This document shows, one piece after another, positions 11,591-23,159 of a stretch of DNA of 64,000 nucleotides. The stretch spans positions 1 to 64,000 of the forward strand of contig VTFK01000113.1 of assembly GCA_009617715.1 (NCBI GenBank). Direction: 5' to 3'. How positions within the stretch are numbered: position 1 is the stretch's first letter; the number at the start of each line of letters is the position of its first letter. The stretch comes from Plectrocnemia conspersa (taxonomy: Eukaryota; Arthropoda; Insecta; Trichoptera; Polycentropodidae). The notes beneath the pieces were generated by a model that saw only the letters and a list, made by a program, of their open reading frames with translations, searched no databases and was not told where the DNA came from. A program made the position numbers and the translations under genes.

Positions 11591-12915
11591 ACAGTATTCG
11601 TACACATATGCAATTATTTTTCATTAGTGCGTATTACGACAGGCTTAAATTTCCTGTGATTATGTAAAACGCTGTTATGCATGGTGTGTTTATTGAAGCA
11701 AAAAAATCAGTTACGTAATGCGGTTATTCTCTTGATACTTAAAAAAATGTCACGGTTGATAAAACATGTGTTTTATGTAGAATCGGATATCATTAGAATT
11801 TCTTCAGGTAAAAGTAATTAATTCCTTACAATTCTATAAGTACGTATACAACGCTAGAACAATTTTTCTAATTAAAGTTCATATCATACCATTTCTAAAT
11901 AGCAAAACAAAGTTCAATATTTCTCTGCCGTAAATTTGTAAAGAATAACTACAAATTAAAAAATAAATTTGAGTGAAGAGCAAATGCAGCGAAATTCTAA
12001 AGTTTACTGATTATTAACGGATCGCAGTTTTCAATTCTTACATTATTCATATAATAAAATTTTCCAACCAATGGTAGTCATGAAATAGCGTTAACGCTAA
12101 TTATCAACACAAAATAATTTTTTAGAGGATTTAGAATTATTTATTTTTAAAATATTTAAAAAATTTTAATATTTAAAGTTTATAAAAATTAAGATATTTT
12201 GTGATTTTCTGACATTATTTTAAATATACTATTTAAAAAAAATATGAAAATTACTACTTAAAAACGGAAGTAAATCGCATTTAATTTAACGTATATATTG
12301 TAAGCTTCTGTAAATATAATCCATTATGTTTTGCTTGTTTTTGGTATTCTTTTTTCTAAGCCTTATGTTCCAATTAAAATGGTGGCAGTATAACTATTAA
12401 TTATTAGCAAGGTCCTAAATATTATATTTTATAGTTTTACTTTTATAAGAAACATAAAAATTTAAAAATATGTTTTGTTTTTTAGACTACCTAGTTCTAT
12501 ATTTAAATTTGTTATACTTTCTCAAAATAAAGTGAAATTAACTATAAGAATAATATTTTTTTTTTTTAAATTATCAATAAAATTATAATTGATAAGTAAA
12601 GGTGAAAGTAAAAGTATTGATTGATTAAGAACATAGTGTGTTATAAATATTTATTAAATTTCCTTTTAATTATTTCTGGTTTGATAAACAGGCATTATAT
12701 AAATTAACGCACGAATAACGCATGTTGTAATTATACAATTTCCGTAATACATTATATATGTTAATATTTCTTAATTAGAAAAATATAATCAATAGGATTT
12801 AAATACTTTTATGAACACTGTTTATCTGCTTCCTGCTTGCCTTTTATTTTAGATAATACTGTCATTTTTTAAAATAATAAGCTGAATAAGCTTGACAATA
12901 TATATATAATATAAA
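11591..12915. other. AT-rich DNA, no recognised feature
   Basis: A long low-complexity AT-rich block (especially 12100-12700) with no motif that could be assigned. Confidence 0.6.
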
Positions 12916-12924
12916 AAAATTCGT

Positions 12925-13202
12925 GACGATGGCTGGAGCATCACAGCCGAAATATAGGAATAAAGTAAGTTTAGATCGCGATGAATACCGAGATTCAATG
13001 AGATATATATATAAATAAATATATTTTTTTTTCAAATCTCGGGATTCATCGCGATTTATACTTGTCGTATTCTATATTTCGGCCGTGATTTTCCGGCCAT
13101 GATCACGACTTGCTTGCGACTCGTGATCATGGCCTGAAAATCACGGCCGAAATATAGAATACGACAAGTAAGCATAAATCGCGATGAATCCCGAGATTTA
13201 AA
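12925..13202. repeat. foldback element with about 80-bp arms
   Basis: The arm at about 13033-13110 (AAATCTCGGGATTCATCGCG, then TTCGGCCGTGATTTTC) is an almost perfect reverse complement of 13121-13202, with a loop of roughly 10-15 bases (around ACTTGCTTGCGACT). A third, diverged arm copy at 12925-12998 (ATCACAGCCGAAATATAGG, GATCGCGATGAATACCGAG) lies parallel to the right arm. The unit is GC-rich against an AT-rich, TATATA-rich flank. It fits a foldback/MITE-like element; no target duplication could be resolved. Confidence 0.75.
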
Positions 13203-14299
13203 AAATAATTATACTCGCGAAAATCTAAAAATCCATAAATAAATATATATATATTTATTTATTTTTATAGAGTACACTTTTTTTACATCGTGCAAGTCAG
13301 GATTTATAATTCGCACTTTTTTTTTATTGGTTTTAATGTTAAAAACACCTAAGTTTGAATGTTATTACCTTCACTACTCCGCAGATAGGAGCATACTTAC
13401 ATATTTATTGTATATATATATTTATTGTATATAAAATAATAATATTTTTATATATATATATATTATAATATTTTTTAATGGAAATTCCGAAAAACCAGCT
13501 TGTTAGTCCGTTTTCCGGTAAAATCATAATCCCTTTCTTAATGATTTAATATAATATCAGGCTTAAGCAAATAAAACCCTATAAACGAATTTGTTGAGTA
13601 AAATTACAGGTAGCATAATAAACAGAATTATTATTATTATGAGGCAAATTTTACGTAAGGGTTATTATAATATTATATTTTGATCGCTTATTGATCTGAG
13701 ATATTATATAGTCCCAAAGAAACATAGTCCTTCTATTAGTCTATGCTACTTTATTGGGTATTTTTTTCTTCGAAGAAAATCTAATGTTTTGTTATAACGT
13801 TATATCTAAAAAGCATATTGAGAATATTTTATTATAAATAAAACAGCTTAACTGTTAAAGAATTTAAAAAATATTTTTTTTAATATCAAAAATATTTTTA
13901 TTATAAATTATATTTTTAATGAAAAATATTAAATAAAAAGCATAAATTTCTTTATAAAATATTTTGTGGTAATTGTAAATCATATATGACCAACCGTAAA
14001 TATAGTTATAACGTATTTATAATGTAACATTTACGTTGACTTTATAAGCATAATAATGACACTGGCAAGTCACAGTTCTTAGAACGATTTTTGATGATCC
14101 TTGGTGATAATATTTATTTAATTTCTTAAACTTAATTTTTTTATATTATTGAACTTTTCTGTTTTGTATAATATTATCGGTTTTAGGGCTGCATTTGCCG
14201 TAAACAATTTAAGACTTAGTTCCATAATATACCGTTTATCCCAAATCCGCGAGGACTGAATAACAACAAATAGAATACATTGGATCTTCTGAAATATTA
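13203..14299. other. AT-rich DNA with TA-rich runs
   Basis: Contains TA microsatellite-like runs near 13240, 13415 and 13450-13470. No gene or element family recognised. Confidence 0.6.
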
Positions 14300-14520
14300 T
14301 ATTCATTTATTCAAAATACACCTCTTCTGAGTCAATTCAGCGCTAGAGACGATCATAGAAAATTGTCTGTGGAAATTTTTCGGGAGTGCCTTAAAGGTCT
14401 CGGTCGAACCCTTTTAGACGTTATCAATGGTGTCAAATAGTTTTTCCATCAGCACCAATTTAATTTTTGAGATTAGCCACAGGGAGCCAAATTTATTAAA
14501 TCTAGAGGATGGCTGAACAC
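14300..14520 (-). pseudogene. mariner-like transposase C-terminal remnant
   Basis: On the minus strand a frame reads EKLFDTIDNV, one stop, then KGSTETFKALPKNFHRQF and a tail ending before a stop at 14303. This matches the layout at the end of Tc1/mariner transposases (a K-FDTIDNV-K-type segment followed by LKAIP-NFF-like residues). Just upstream the frame is broken, but LAPCG-like residues in another frame recall the conserved HPPYSPDLAP-D motif. It is a short degenerate fragment; termini not found. Confidence 0.55.
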
Positions 14521-15039
14521 TATGATGAATTCGAAGAATTCGCGTACAATGAATCGAAGCCTTGGGCTCGGAATTCTGGTCATACAAAAAAAAAATTTCG
14601 GTGGTGAATGTCAGAGCCTAGACCTACAAAAGGTATGCCACAACTAAGAACAGGAAATATTACTAATATAACTAGTCCTTGCGGATTTCGGACAGACGGT
14701 GTATGATTATTAAACTTAAGCTTAAAATCGATACGTATACTAATTGATGCACTTTCTCTGTTTTTTATTTAATAATAAAATTAAGTCAAGGGTTGTTTAC
14801 AAGTTGAATTTATGAATATTTATAAATATTTAAATTCTTAGTATATTTTTGAAATGCAAATGCAATTAGCTTTATTTTCAAAGTACTTTAAGAAGTCGGT
14901 ATCTAAGTGTATAATTAAAAAAAAAATGTAGTTCATTTTAGATATAAAGACAAGCTAATATAGATTAAACTTTAATTATACGGATTTAAATTCCCAAGAG
15001 GCCTGATACTAATAGCACAACAATTTTGATCTATTAACC

Positions 15040-15345
15040 GAATTAAATTCGCATAAAATGATCGCAACAATCGCGACTAATTCGTGTCGCATGCATAAAT
15101 TGATCGAATTATCTTTCCATACAAGGCGAACGGGACGCTAATTAAACGCGAGTGGGATACAGGTACATTAGTCGATGGCCTATTTAGCCAGTGCCTTTGG
15201 TGGTACCTATGTACGTGCCGTAAAATAGCTCCTGCTTCCGAAATGGCTACTAATTAATTTCCCTTCACCCGACGCCAATGGCACTCGCCACACACAGACG
15301 GCAGTGACACGCGCGCTCCCACAGTAAAGGGTTGCCATTTTTGGA
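15040..15345. promoter_or_regulatory. GC-richer island, candidate cis-regulatory element
   Basis: Dense homeodomain-type sites: GACTAATTCG (15075), GCTAATTAAACG (15136) and ACTAATTAATTTCC (15250), with GTCGCATGCATAAATTG and CCAATGGCACTCGCC. GC content falls abruptly at both edges. No transposon terminus and no plausible exon. One of the clearer enhancer-like islands, by inference. Confidence 0.38.
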
Positions 15346-15619
15346 AATTAATCACTAGGGAAAAAACTGGTAATTATACCAAAGATATTTTTATCTGAAA
15401 CATAAAGTACACACCAAGCTAGAATATAATTTAATAAGCCCCTCTTTGAGATATTTCTATGTTAATTCCAGATACTATTTTTTTTTATAATTGCAGTCAA
15501 AAATGTATAGAAAAATGGAGAAGAATAAACGATTGATGAGAAATATGAGATGTAGCTATAACATATTAATACTTCTAGATTGAAAAGCTAATGTTTATAT
15601 TTTATAATCTTATAAAAGT

Positions 15620-15920
15620 ATTGTCACGTGAAAACCCTGCTTTCGTAGCACCGACAGTGGCAGGGGTTGTCGCGGCCAATTTATAACGTCAAACGCGCCA
15701 GTGATTGTTACGACCGTAGACGGTGTTGATTTATGATTAATTTCAGTTTTAAGCGCGCAAACCAACTAGGCTGTCATTTTGAAGGGATACGTTGTCTTCG
15801 GTTCGAATGAAAGTATGTATAATACATAATCTACTCTACGAGTATCATAATACATAGTTACTTTTGACTGGCATCGTTGACAACTTTACTGTCAAACTTG
15901 TCTTTTGAATAATTTGAATT
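15620..15920. promoter_or_regulatory. GC-richer patch, unassigned
   Basis: Contains TGTCACGTGAAAA (E-box core near 15623-15634), GCAGGGGTTGTCGCGGCC and several TGTCA words towards the right edge (15860-15900). Could be regulatory or a decayed repeat; it matches nothing else noticed in this window. Confidence 0.22.
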
Positions 15921-16667
15921 AAAGGCATTGTTTGAGCTGTGGTTGTAAATTTGTTTGATATAAAATTCGAGTATAATGGCAATCAATAGCAAATAAAATA
16001 AATCGGTGTCATTAATTCACTGTAAAGTAAAGTTTGTCTTTATGCAAAGTTATGTACGGGGGTGATTCTAAATTACATTGGCTCAAATAAATTAGCAGAT
16101 ATATTGCTACTCAGTGGCGGAACTACAAAGTGTAGGCTCAGGTGTAAAAAAATAGCAACTAGTAATTAAACCACAATAAAAACTTAAATTCAGGATAGTT
16201 TCAGTACACGTAAATATGATTATAAAGCAAAACCTAATAATGTTAAATGATTAATAAAAACATTAGTAATATATAACAAAGGTTTATAAATCACATATAA
16301 AAGTTCGAGACACATGTTGCAAATATAATTAAATTGAACTTTGTTTCAAAGTAAAATAAAATAAACTTGAGATATTTATCGTAAATTTAACAATACATAT
16401 TAATTAACAATAAGCTTGTGACCATATTTTGAGGAATAAAATTATTATGCAACTTTCAAAAACTTAAGAAAAATGTCAATGAAATATTATTTAGCAGCAA
16501 ACATAACTAAAAAACCTTTTAAATTTTTCTCCTGATTGCCATCGATTACGTTTTAAATAGTATAAACTTGTTTCTTAGCACTCATTACTTTTAAGCGTGC
16601 ATGGAAGTAAGCTGATATAGATTCATATGTGCAGAATCTACGCTTCCTTTTACTTGTGTGTTGAAGG

Positions 16668-17171
16668 TTACTTTATCAAATATTTTATAGTTTTTCTTCT
16701 ATTACGGTAAATATGCAACATTTTGTCATATACATCTACACCTCCCAGATATTTATTGTGATAAAATCGCTTTGCATGAGTGTTTAATACCGGGTGATTA
16801 AAAAAAATAAGAGGTTGCCTGATAATATGTATCGAAATTCTCGTGGACTTCATTGAACCCGGAAGTTGTATTTGTGTCAATTTCTTCGCTTTCTGAACTT
16901 TCGATGAGATTAAAAACTCTGTGATTGTTTAAATAGTAGCAATGAAACTATCTTTGGATTCATATTCCATATTACTATCAGCACTACTCGCAAAGTCATT
17001 GAACTCATTTTCTTGTCTTGGATAAATTAAAAAACTTACATTTAAATTATTTATTACCACCGTTGAAAATTCAAATTGAAGTAAAAAGCAATATATATCT
17101 GTAGCTAAATATATTTCTAACCTAAAACACATGCGGCACGCGAGAACTGTCAAGGGATACTGACGTAACAT
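16668..17171 (-). pseudogene. piggyBac-like transposase remnant
   Basis: On the minus strand the frame at 16880-16668 includes AKRFYHNKYLGGVDVYDKML, matching the conserved YNKYMGGVD-DQ segment that follows the catalytic core in piggyBac-family (PGBD-like) transposases; an arginine/lysine-rich stretch follows. The upstream minus frame at 17171-16929 ends in an acidic segment (FNDFASSADSNMEYESKD) that could be from the acidic N-terminal part of such a protein, but this is uncertain. The catalytic region between is missing, so this is a deleted fragment. No TTAA-flanked termini found. Confidence 0.55.
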
Positions 17172-18145
17172 ATCGCGCTCCTGGCAATTTTAACATGTGC
17201 ACCAAGGTTAAGTTGTTAAATGGTTAAACGGTATATACTGTCAAATAAAAATAAATTTACAAAAATACTACATGTGTATATAATAAAACTTTTCATTAAA
17301 AATTATTTTAGATTCCAAATTTTTGTAGAAATATCATAACAATAGAATAATTAAAACGAATAAAAATATCAACTCTTACTAGAGCTAATAAAAGTGATGT
17401 GAATATTAAATATAAGATGAAATTTCGTATGTTATGTAAAAGATTTCATTAAGATTTACGTCAAATCTTGCGTATTTTGTCTACAACCCTGTCACATAAA
17501 AATATATTATTTTGTAACTTTATTTATTTAAATATATAAAAAACTCAATGAATGAATTAAATCTCATAAAAATATGTTTATATTAAAATTTTACATAAAT
17601 CATCTATATTAGTGCATTTAAAACAAGTACAGTAAAATTAGCAGTGATAATTGTAAATTAGATTAAAAAATGTCAATTTACTATGTTATGCAATTTTTTC
17701 AGACATTCTACTCCAAACATCTGTTTTTAAAAATGAACATATAGGGTTATAATTTTTAAAAAAATCTGAGTTTTGCTCAATCTTTTATGCTTAATTCAGT
17801 TGTCGGATAAATATATTTTCATAGATCAGAGATCAGAGATCAGAGAAACTTTGACACACACATTTTGAGAGGCAGCATTAAAAAAATCCTTATGATTACT
17901 TCTCAATATCACTACTGCTAGGATTTTTCTACTTTTAAAACAGATCTTTTGGCGTTTAACTAGTTATTTAATACACCATTTGGGACGTGTAAAAATATTA
18001 TCTTAAGAAATAAACATATTAAACAGTTGCGGAATCTTGCGCCACCTAGTTTCGCTACTGTTGCATATATTTATATTTTTATACGTCAGTTATATTTATA
18101 TATTTGTATAATACATACTTCCCTTCTTCTTGGCTGACGTAAATC
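17172..18145. other. AT-rich DNA with a 7-bp microrepeat
   Basis: AT-rich sequence with three tandem GATCAGA units at 17824-17844. Nothing else recognised. Confidence 0.6.
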
Positions 18146-18440
18146 TGGAATATTTGACATCGTTCTTACGCGAAGCTAGGCTTTGAAATGGGTAGATAGT
18201 ATTTCAGAAATTTCACCCTTCTCGCGCCAAGTTCGGATATGAAACGTAAGAACAAGGCTTGATCCTGTTTTATTTCCATATGTATCGGAAACGGAAGTCC
18301 CGCAGTAAACATTCCTGGCCGCGGAATATATATTGAAATATTTTCCGTGTAACGTGCCCCAGTTGCTTGGTTACCTTTCACCGGATGGAAATTTTGACAC
18401 AGGAGCAATTCGATATATTATAAGGGTGCGCGTCTTAGAA
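18146..18440. promoter_or_regulatory. GC-richer island, candidate cis-regulatory element
   Basis: Contains CCTTCTCGCGCCAAG (E2F-like TCTCGCGCC), TTCCATATGTATCGG and TCCTGGCCGCGGAATA. An 80-codon minus-strand frame spans the island but shows no known motif. Compositionally like the other islands. Confidence 0.3.
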
Positions 18441-19535
18441 GGTATACGTGTATCCTTATATTGTCAAGCATAAAGGTTCTTGTGTATGTGTGTGAATAAT
18501 CCGTAGTGTATATTGTCACCGCTAATCACCGTAGGAACGCGTCACCAAATCCGGTCAAAATTAACTTAGACGTGTTTATATACAGTGTTAGTGCAAATAA
18601 ATGTTTGTATATGTCGTTATGAACTAAACTCGTTCGAGTATTAGTTTAATTTGCTTAATAATAAATAATTTATATGCCATTTAGTCTGTCACAAAGTTTA
18701 CATTATCGTGCTTAAACTTTATTAGCCAATAAGCTTCGATTAGTTGGTTTTCTACCTATTTATAGCTCTCATATCATCCTATTTCTATATTATTTAGCTT
18801 AAATACACTATTTAGGTCATTATTAATAATACTGCTAACAAGATAATGACAGAGTGTTGAAGATTTATTATATTAACTCACTTAAATAAAAAAGATATTA
18901 ATAGATCCATTTGAAACTTTAATATATTTTAGTATTGAATACACGCAGCTTTAAGCTAATATGTTAGTTTAAAGCCTAATTTTATGCAATATTTAAAACA
19001 ATATCAACCGTATATATTTTATATAAAATCAATTTACATATCCAATTTTAAAGAACTATCATTTTCAGTACTGCTGTGGCATATTTAAACCTTATTTATA
19101 TATTTATAAGTAAGTTTTAATATAAACAATAAAAAGTGCGACTTTACTTATATATTATTTAATACGTGTGGTGGTGATTATTTTTTAAATATCTGTTGCT
19201 CTTATGATAAGTAGATATATTATAATATAATATAAAATGTTACACAATGTACATTGTTAACAAAGTAATTTGTTCAAATTGCGTTTTCGCTACGCTAAAC
19301 AGAGGAACAAAGCAAATTTGAAACTGTCCAAGACAGCTGATCACAGATTTCAAACTTGGCGCTTTGAATTGTTCACTAAGATGAAAGCTACCAATGTCTT
19401 CATCTATGTAGCTCGTTTCCCCTAACCATAAATTAGTTTATGAATTAAATAATAATTTTAATTTTAAAGTATCAAATCGAAGTGAGAAAATATAGAAAAT
19501 ATTTTTTCTCTTAGTAATAAGCTATCGAAACTTTG
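18441..19535. other. AT-rich DNA, no recognised feature
   Basis: AT-rich; a small mixed patch at 19270-19440 contains ACAGCTGATCACAG (E-box CAGCTG near 19332) but no gene or repeat could be assigned. Confidence 0.55.
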
Positions 19536-19539
19536 ACGG

Positions 19540-19800
19540 CATAAAATTTCAAACGTTTTGAGGTGTTTTTTTTTTCAAAGGGTACAAAACACCCTCAATG
19601 TTGTTGGAGTTCATACACGTCCTCGGCTCCCGATGTACGAGGCACTAAACATGCCTGGCTGACAGGTGCCTCTCTTTTCACATTTTTCCTTGTCGACGGA
19701 AACTGTCATTTACAACCCACGAATCACTACATGAACCAATTGCTCTCTCGTATTTTATTACGTGTCCATTATACTCGAGTGCTTTAAAACTTTACGCTTA
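19540..19800. promoter_or_regulatory. GC-richer island, candidate cis-regulatory element
   Basis: Island with GAGGCACTAAACATGCC, TGACAGGTGCCTCTC (overlapping CAGGTG E-box and a partly palindromic GAGGCAC...GTGCCTC pair, about 19638-19674) and GTCGACGG. A 74-codon plus frame is unremarkable. Regulatory role is inferred. Confidence 0.3.
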
Positions 19801-21464
19801 TTTATCCGACCATAGTATTTTATTTTGTTAAATAATATTAGATAATATTTTTTGGAACTCTATATTAAAATTAAGTCATGGCGTAATAAATACAGTTAGC
19901 TTATGTATGATATTTTTAATCTCATTCTTTATTAATTTTTAATAATTTAATTTATCTTAATATTACAAATATAAAATATTTTTATTTTCTTGTTTTTAGG
20001 TTTTGCAGTAGCACGTAATCAGCACGCTGTTCAGCGCTTTTTTATGGTATAGATAAAATTATATTTGGATGCTAATTGTTAAAATAAATTTGGCATACTT
20101 ACTAAAAATAAAAGATGTAAAATAATATGATCCTATGTAATTTTTCGAAGTATAGGTCAAATAAATGCGAGGAGTTAGTATGCTGTATAGATCACATTTC
20201 GTAGATAGAAATAGCGCATTTTTCCTATTGATCAATTCGTTTTCTATTTATACATCTAAAAGTTTTAATTTTATGTATTTCAAGATGTATCTAACTGAAA
20301 TTAATCAAACAATACGAATGCAATATTATCAAACACAATTCAAAGGTACTGAAGCATGTATATGAAAAGATCTTCACATACATATTTGTATTTCAACGAA
20401 AATATCCTGCAAAACTTTTACATATTCTAGTTTAAAAAAAATGGAAATAAGAAAAACTTCAATAATTAATTGACAAAACTAATAATTACCTACGTGTATT
20501 ATTGAAAATAACTGAGTTTAATAATATTAATATACTTTATTAAATTTTAATTAGTACTACATCTGTCGGAATATTACCTTACTAATAAATTTTGACTGCA
20601 AATAAATATTATATTTTAAAATTTTGGATACAGATGTCGCTACTAAATTTACTAAATACATTTCTCTTAAATAATAATATTTATTTATTTATTTTGCAAA
20701 TAATTCAAATATAATTAAAAAAATATTTATTATAAAATATTATTCGTATGAATAAATTAAAAATAAAATTTATTTTAAAAGTTTTAACCAGTACTTGCTA
20801 GATGTCTCTCTTCTTAAAAAAGTTTTTCCTGATACCTTGGTAATATTAATATATAATCTTGGTAAATTATTACCTTGGTAAATTATTACCTTGGTAATAA
20901 TTAATATAAAATACTTAAAATTTTAAACTTTTCCTCGTACCAAATTTCGTTGAATTTGTTGTCATTATACTTTGAATACATTATTAAGCTCATTGTGGAC
21001 TAAGATATTACATCATTATAATGCAAATTGAACTGCAATTAATATTACGTTTCGATGTACAAATTTCTAGAATTCATTATAAGAAATTTCTGAAGCTCGA
21101 TTACATTTTATTTTTGGATGAAATTATCTGTATGATACAATTATATTGTATTTTTTGTGTAATCTATTTATTTTTAGCTTCTGAATCAATATTTGTTTAG
21201 TCTAAAGAAACTTAGCTTAGGTTTTGTCATAGTGACTGTTTATGGCAATTACTGTAGTTTTAAAAAACTATGCGGTGTATTTTATTATTTTTACTATATT
21301 TTAAATTACTTGAAATCTTACATATAATTGTTCTAAGACGCGCATATTTTAAAATGAAACATATTCCATTTAATTTGTATGAACGGTGTATAATACATGT
21401 AAACAAATGAAATATATTTAATTATAATTAATAAAAATAAAAATAGAGTTAGTACGATGATTTT
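19801..21464. other. AT-rich DNA with short ACCTTGGTAA repeats
   Basis: AT-rich sequence. At 20833-20898 the word ACCTTGGTAA recurs, with an exact 16-bp period at 20871 and 20887 (TACCTTGGTAAATTAT). No coding signal. Confidence 0.6.
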
Positions 21465-22440
21465 CAAGCCTCCGCTAATGAATTCTTTTGTTGTCGACCA
21501 ATGAAAAATAAGCTTTTAAATATAAAACAAGATGGCCGACAGTAACGTAACAACAGTTGTAAATAATTTTGCAACGCGAGAATATTTTTCATTATTGTGG
21601 TGTGTGCATTGTTCGATTTGACTGAATATAAATATTCGGATTGCAGATTAGCTAGGTATGTTATAACTATGAAAATGAAATATATACATATGTGTGTAAA
21701 GATTATAAGAATACATTGATTAAACTAGATAAACAATCATAAAACAATCTTCGTAATGAAATCTTCCAATTTTGAGTTCCCGTCGACGGGCTCCGAGGCC
21801 AAAAAGTGAGTTTTTCCTTTTACAATACATAAAAATTATCATTGTTTCTGATTTAAAGCACATATTCGTTAGATTTGACTGAACATAATTACTCGAATTG
21901 CAAATAAATCAGGTACATTTTAAACGGGAATGTGTAATATATCCTTAGTATAGGCGGCGTCGCAGTGGGGACACTATATATATTATATATAGCCCCATGG
22001 GCAGCTTATAAATGTGTAGTTTCTTGGATGCTATCTAATAGATGATATTTTACAATGATTATAAATATATGATTACATACCTGGAATAGTCGATAGGCAA
22101 AATACCTAGGAGTGAATTATTTTTATTTCCGATGTGGCAAAATATGTATCTACGTCATGGTTTTTTATTATTTTTTCTTCTGTGCAATAATTTCTCTTTT
22201 GGAACAGCCAAATTCAGGATATTTAGTAACATCAAACTTATGTAGTATGTTCATTTTAAAGAGATAATACTTGCTGACAGTGACTCAACTTTAGATTATT
22301 TACTTTTTGTTTATATACACAAATTCTACGTTGTCGTCATATAGGTCATCAAATTGTTCCATCATTGCTTCTGAAAAATAATTTAAAACAATAAGACTTT
22401 TAACAAGAGTTAAATTGTTTTGTAATATGTTTAATTAGCT
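21465..22440 (-). mobile_element. unrecognised dispersed element, copy B
   Basis: Reverse-complement partner of 8925-10090. Read on the minus strand it contains the acceptor-like TTAAATTATTTTTCAG followed by an ATG and a short frame starting MMEQFDDLYDDNVEF. A second short frame, HKFDVTKYPEFGCSKRE, matches a similar frame in copy A (EFDVTEYLEFGYSEK). The shared right end carries GGCCATCTTGTTTTATAT and a CGTCGACGGG-type GC-rich word. It has one 194-bp unit where copy A has two. Both copies have drifted, but peptide-level resemblance is retained in places. No protein family recognised; no termini resolved. Confidence 0.65.
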
Positions 22441-22689
22441 TTTGTATGTATATCTTTAATTGCCAAAACAACGCTGTTTGTCTTTGAATATTAGAACCTA
22501 GAAAGTCAATAGTAATTTTGTTGCAATAGCCGTGATATTATTCATATAACCAAACACCCTCTGGCACATAATTTCATAATTTAAAGCTTTGTTTTTATTG
22601 GCTGTAATTCAAATGCTACAGCATTTTGAATCATCTTCGATTAACACTTTGTACGAAAAATTCTGTGATTATAACATATTTCACTATTT

Positions 22690-22815
22690 ATTTAATTGCA
22701 CTAACCTGCGCGTGGCGCGTGTCTGACAGTTGGCAAGAGTTGTCATATGTAAGCAAATTTAAAAGTTCAGGAAGACCCGGTTTTGTGCGCGCTTGAGAAC
22801 AAACGACGCAATTGA
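22690..22815. other. small GC-richer patch
   Basis: Contains GCGCGTGGCGCGTGTCTGACAG and CCCGGTTTTGTGCGCGC-like words. Too short to interpret; a CpG-bearing patch in AT-rich DNA. Confidence 0.2.
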
Positions 22816-23081
22816 TTTTATCGATTCAAACTGTAAAATACATATCAAAATATGTAGAAAAATCATGAAATTCTAAAAAAAATATTTTTGTAACTTGAGA
22901 AAAATATATAATTTTAGTTTATAACGGATTTTAAATATAATATAAATAATGTGGATTTGTATTAGCATCTCCATAAAGAAAAAATGTGTAATTATTTGGC
23001 GAACGTTGGCAATTTCATGTTATATTTTTTAAAAAATTTTTAATTTCGCTTAAAAGGGGCAAAGTCTCAAAGTACTATTCA

Positions 23082-23100
23082 CGCTGTCACAGTGACAGCG
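23082..23100. promoter_or_regulatory. perfect palindrome with opposed TGTCA sites
   Basis: CGCTGTCACAGTGACAGCG is a 19-bp perfect inverted repeat about a central A. TGTCA is the core bound by TALE homeodomain proteins such as Meis/Homothorax; two copies face each other here. A further CTGTCA lies at about 23109. Binding is inferred from motif only. Confidence 0.35.
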
Positions 23101-23159
23101 CGTAAAGTGCTGTCATTAACAACTAACTACTAATAGAAGAAACACACGGTGTTGCAAAA

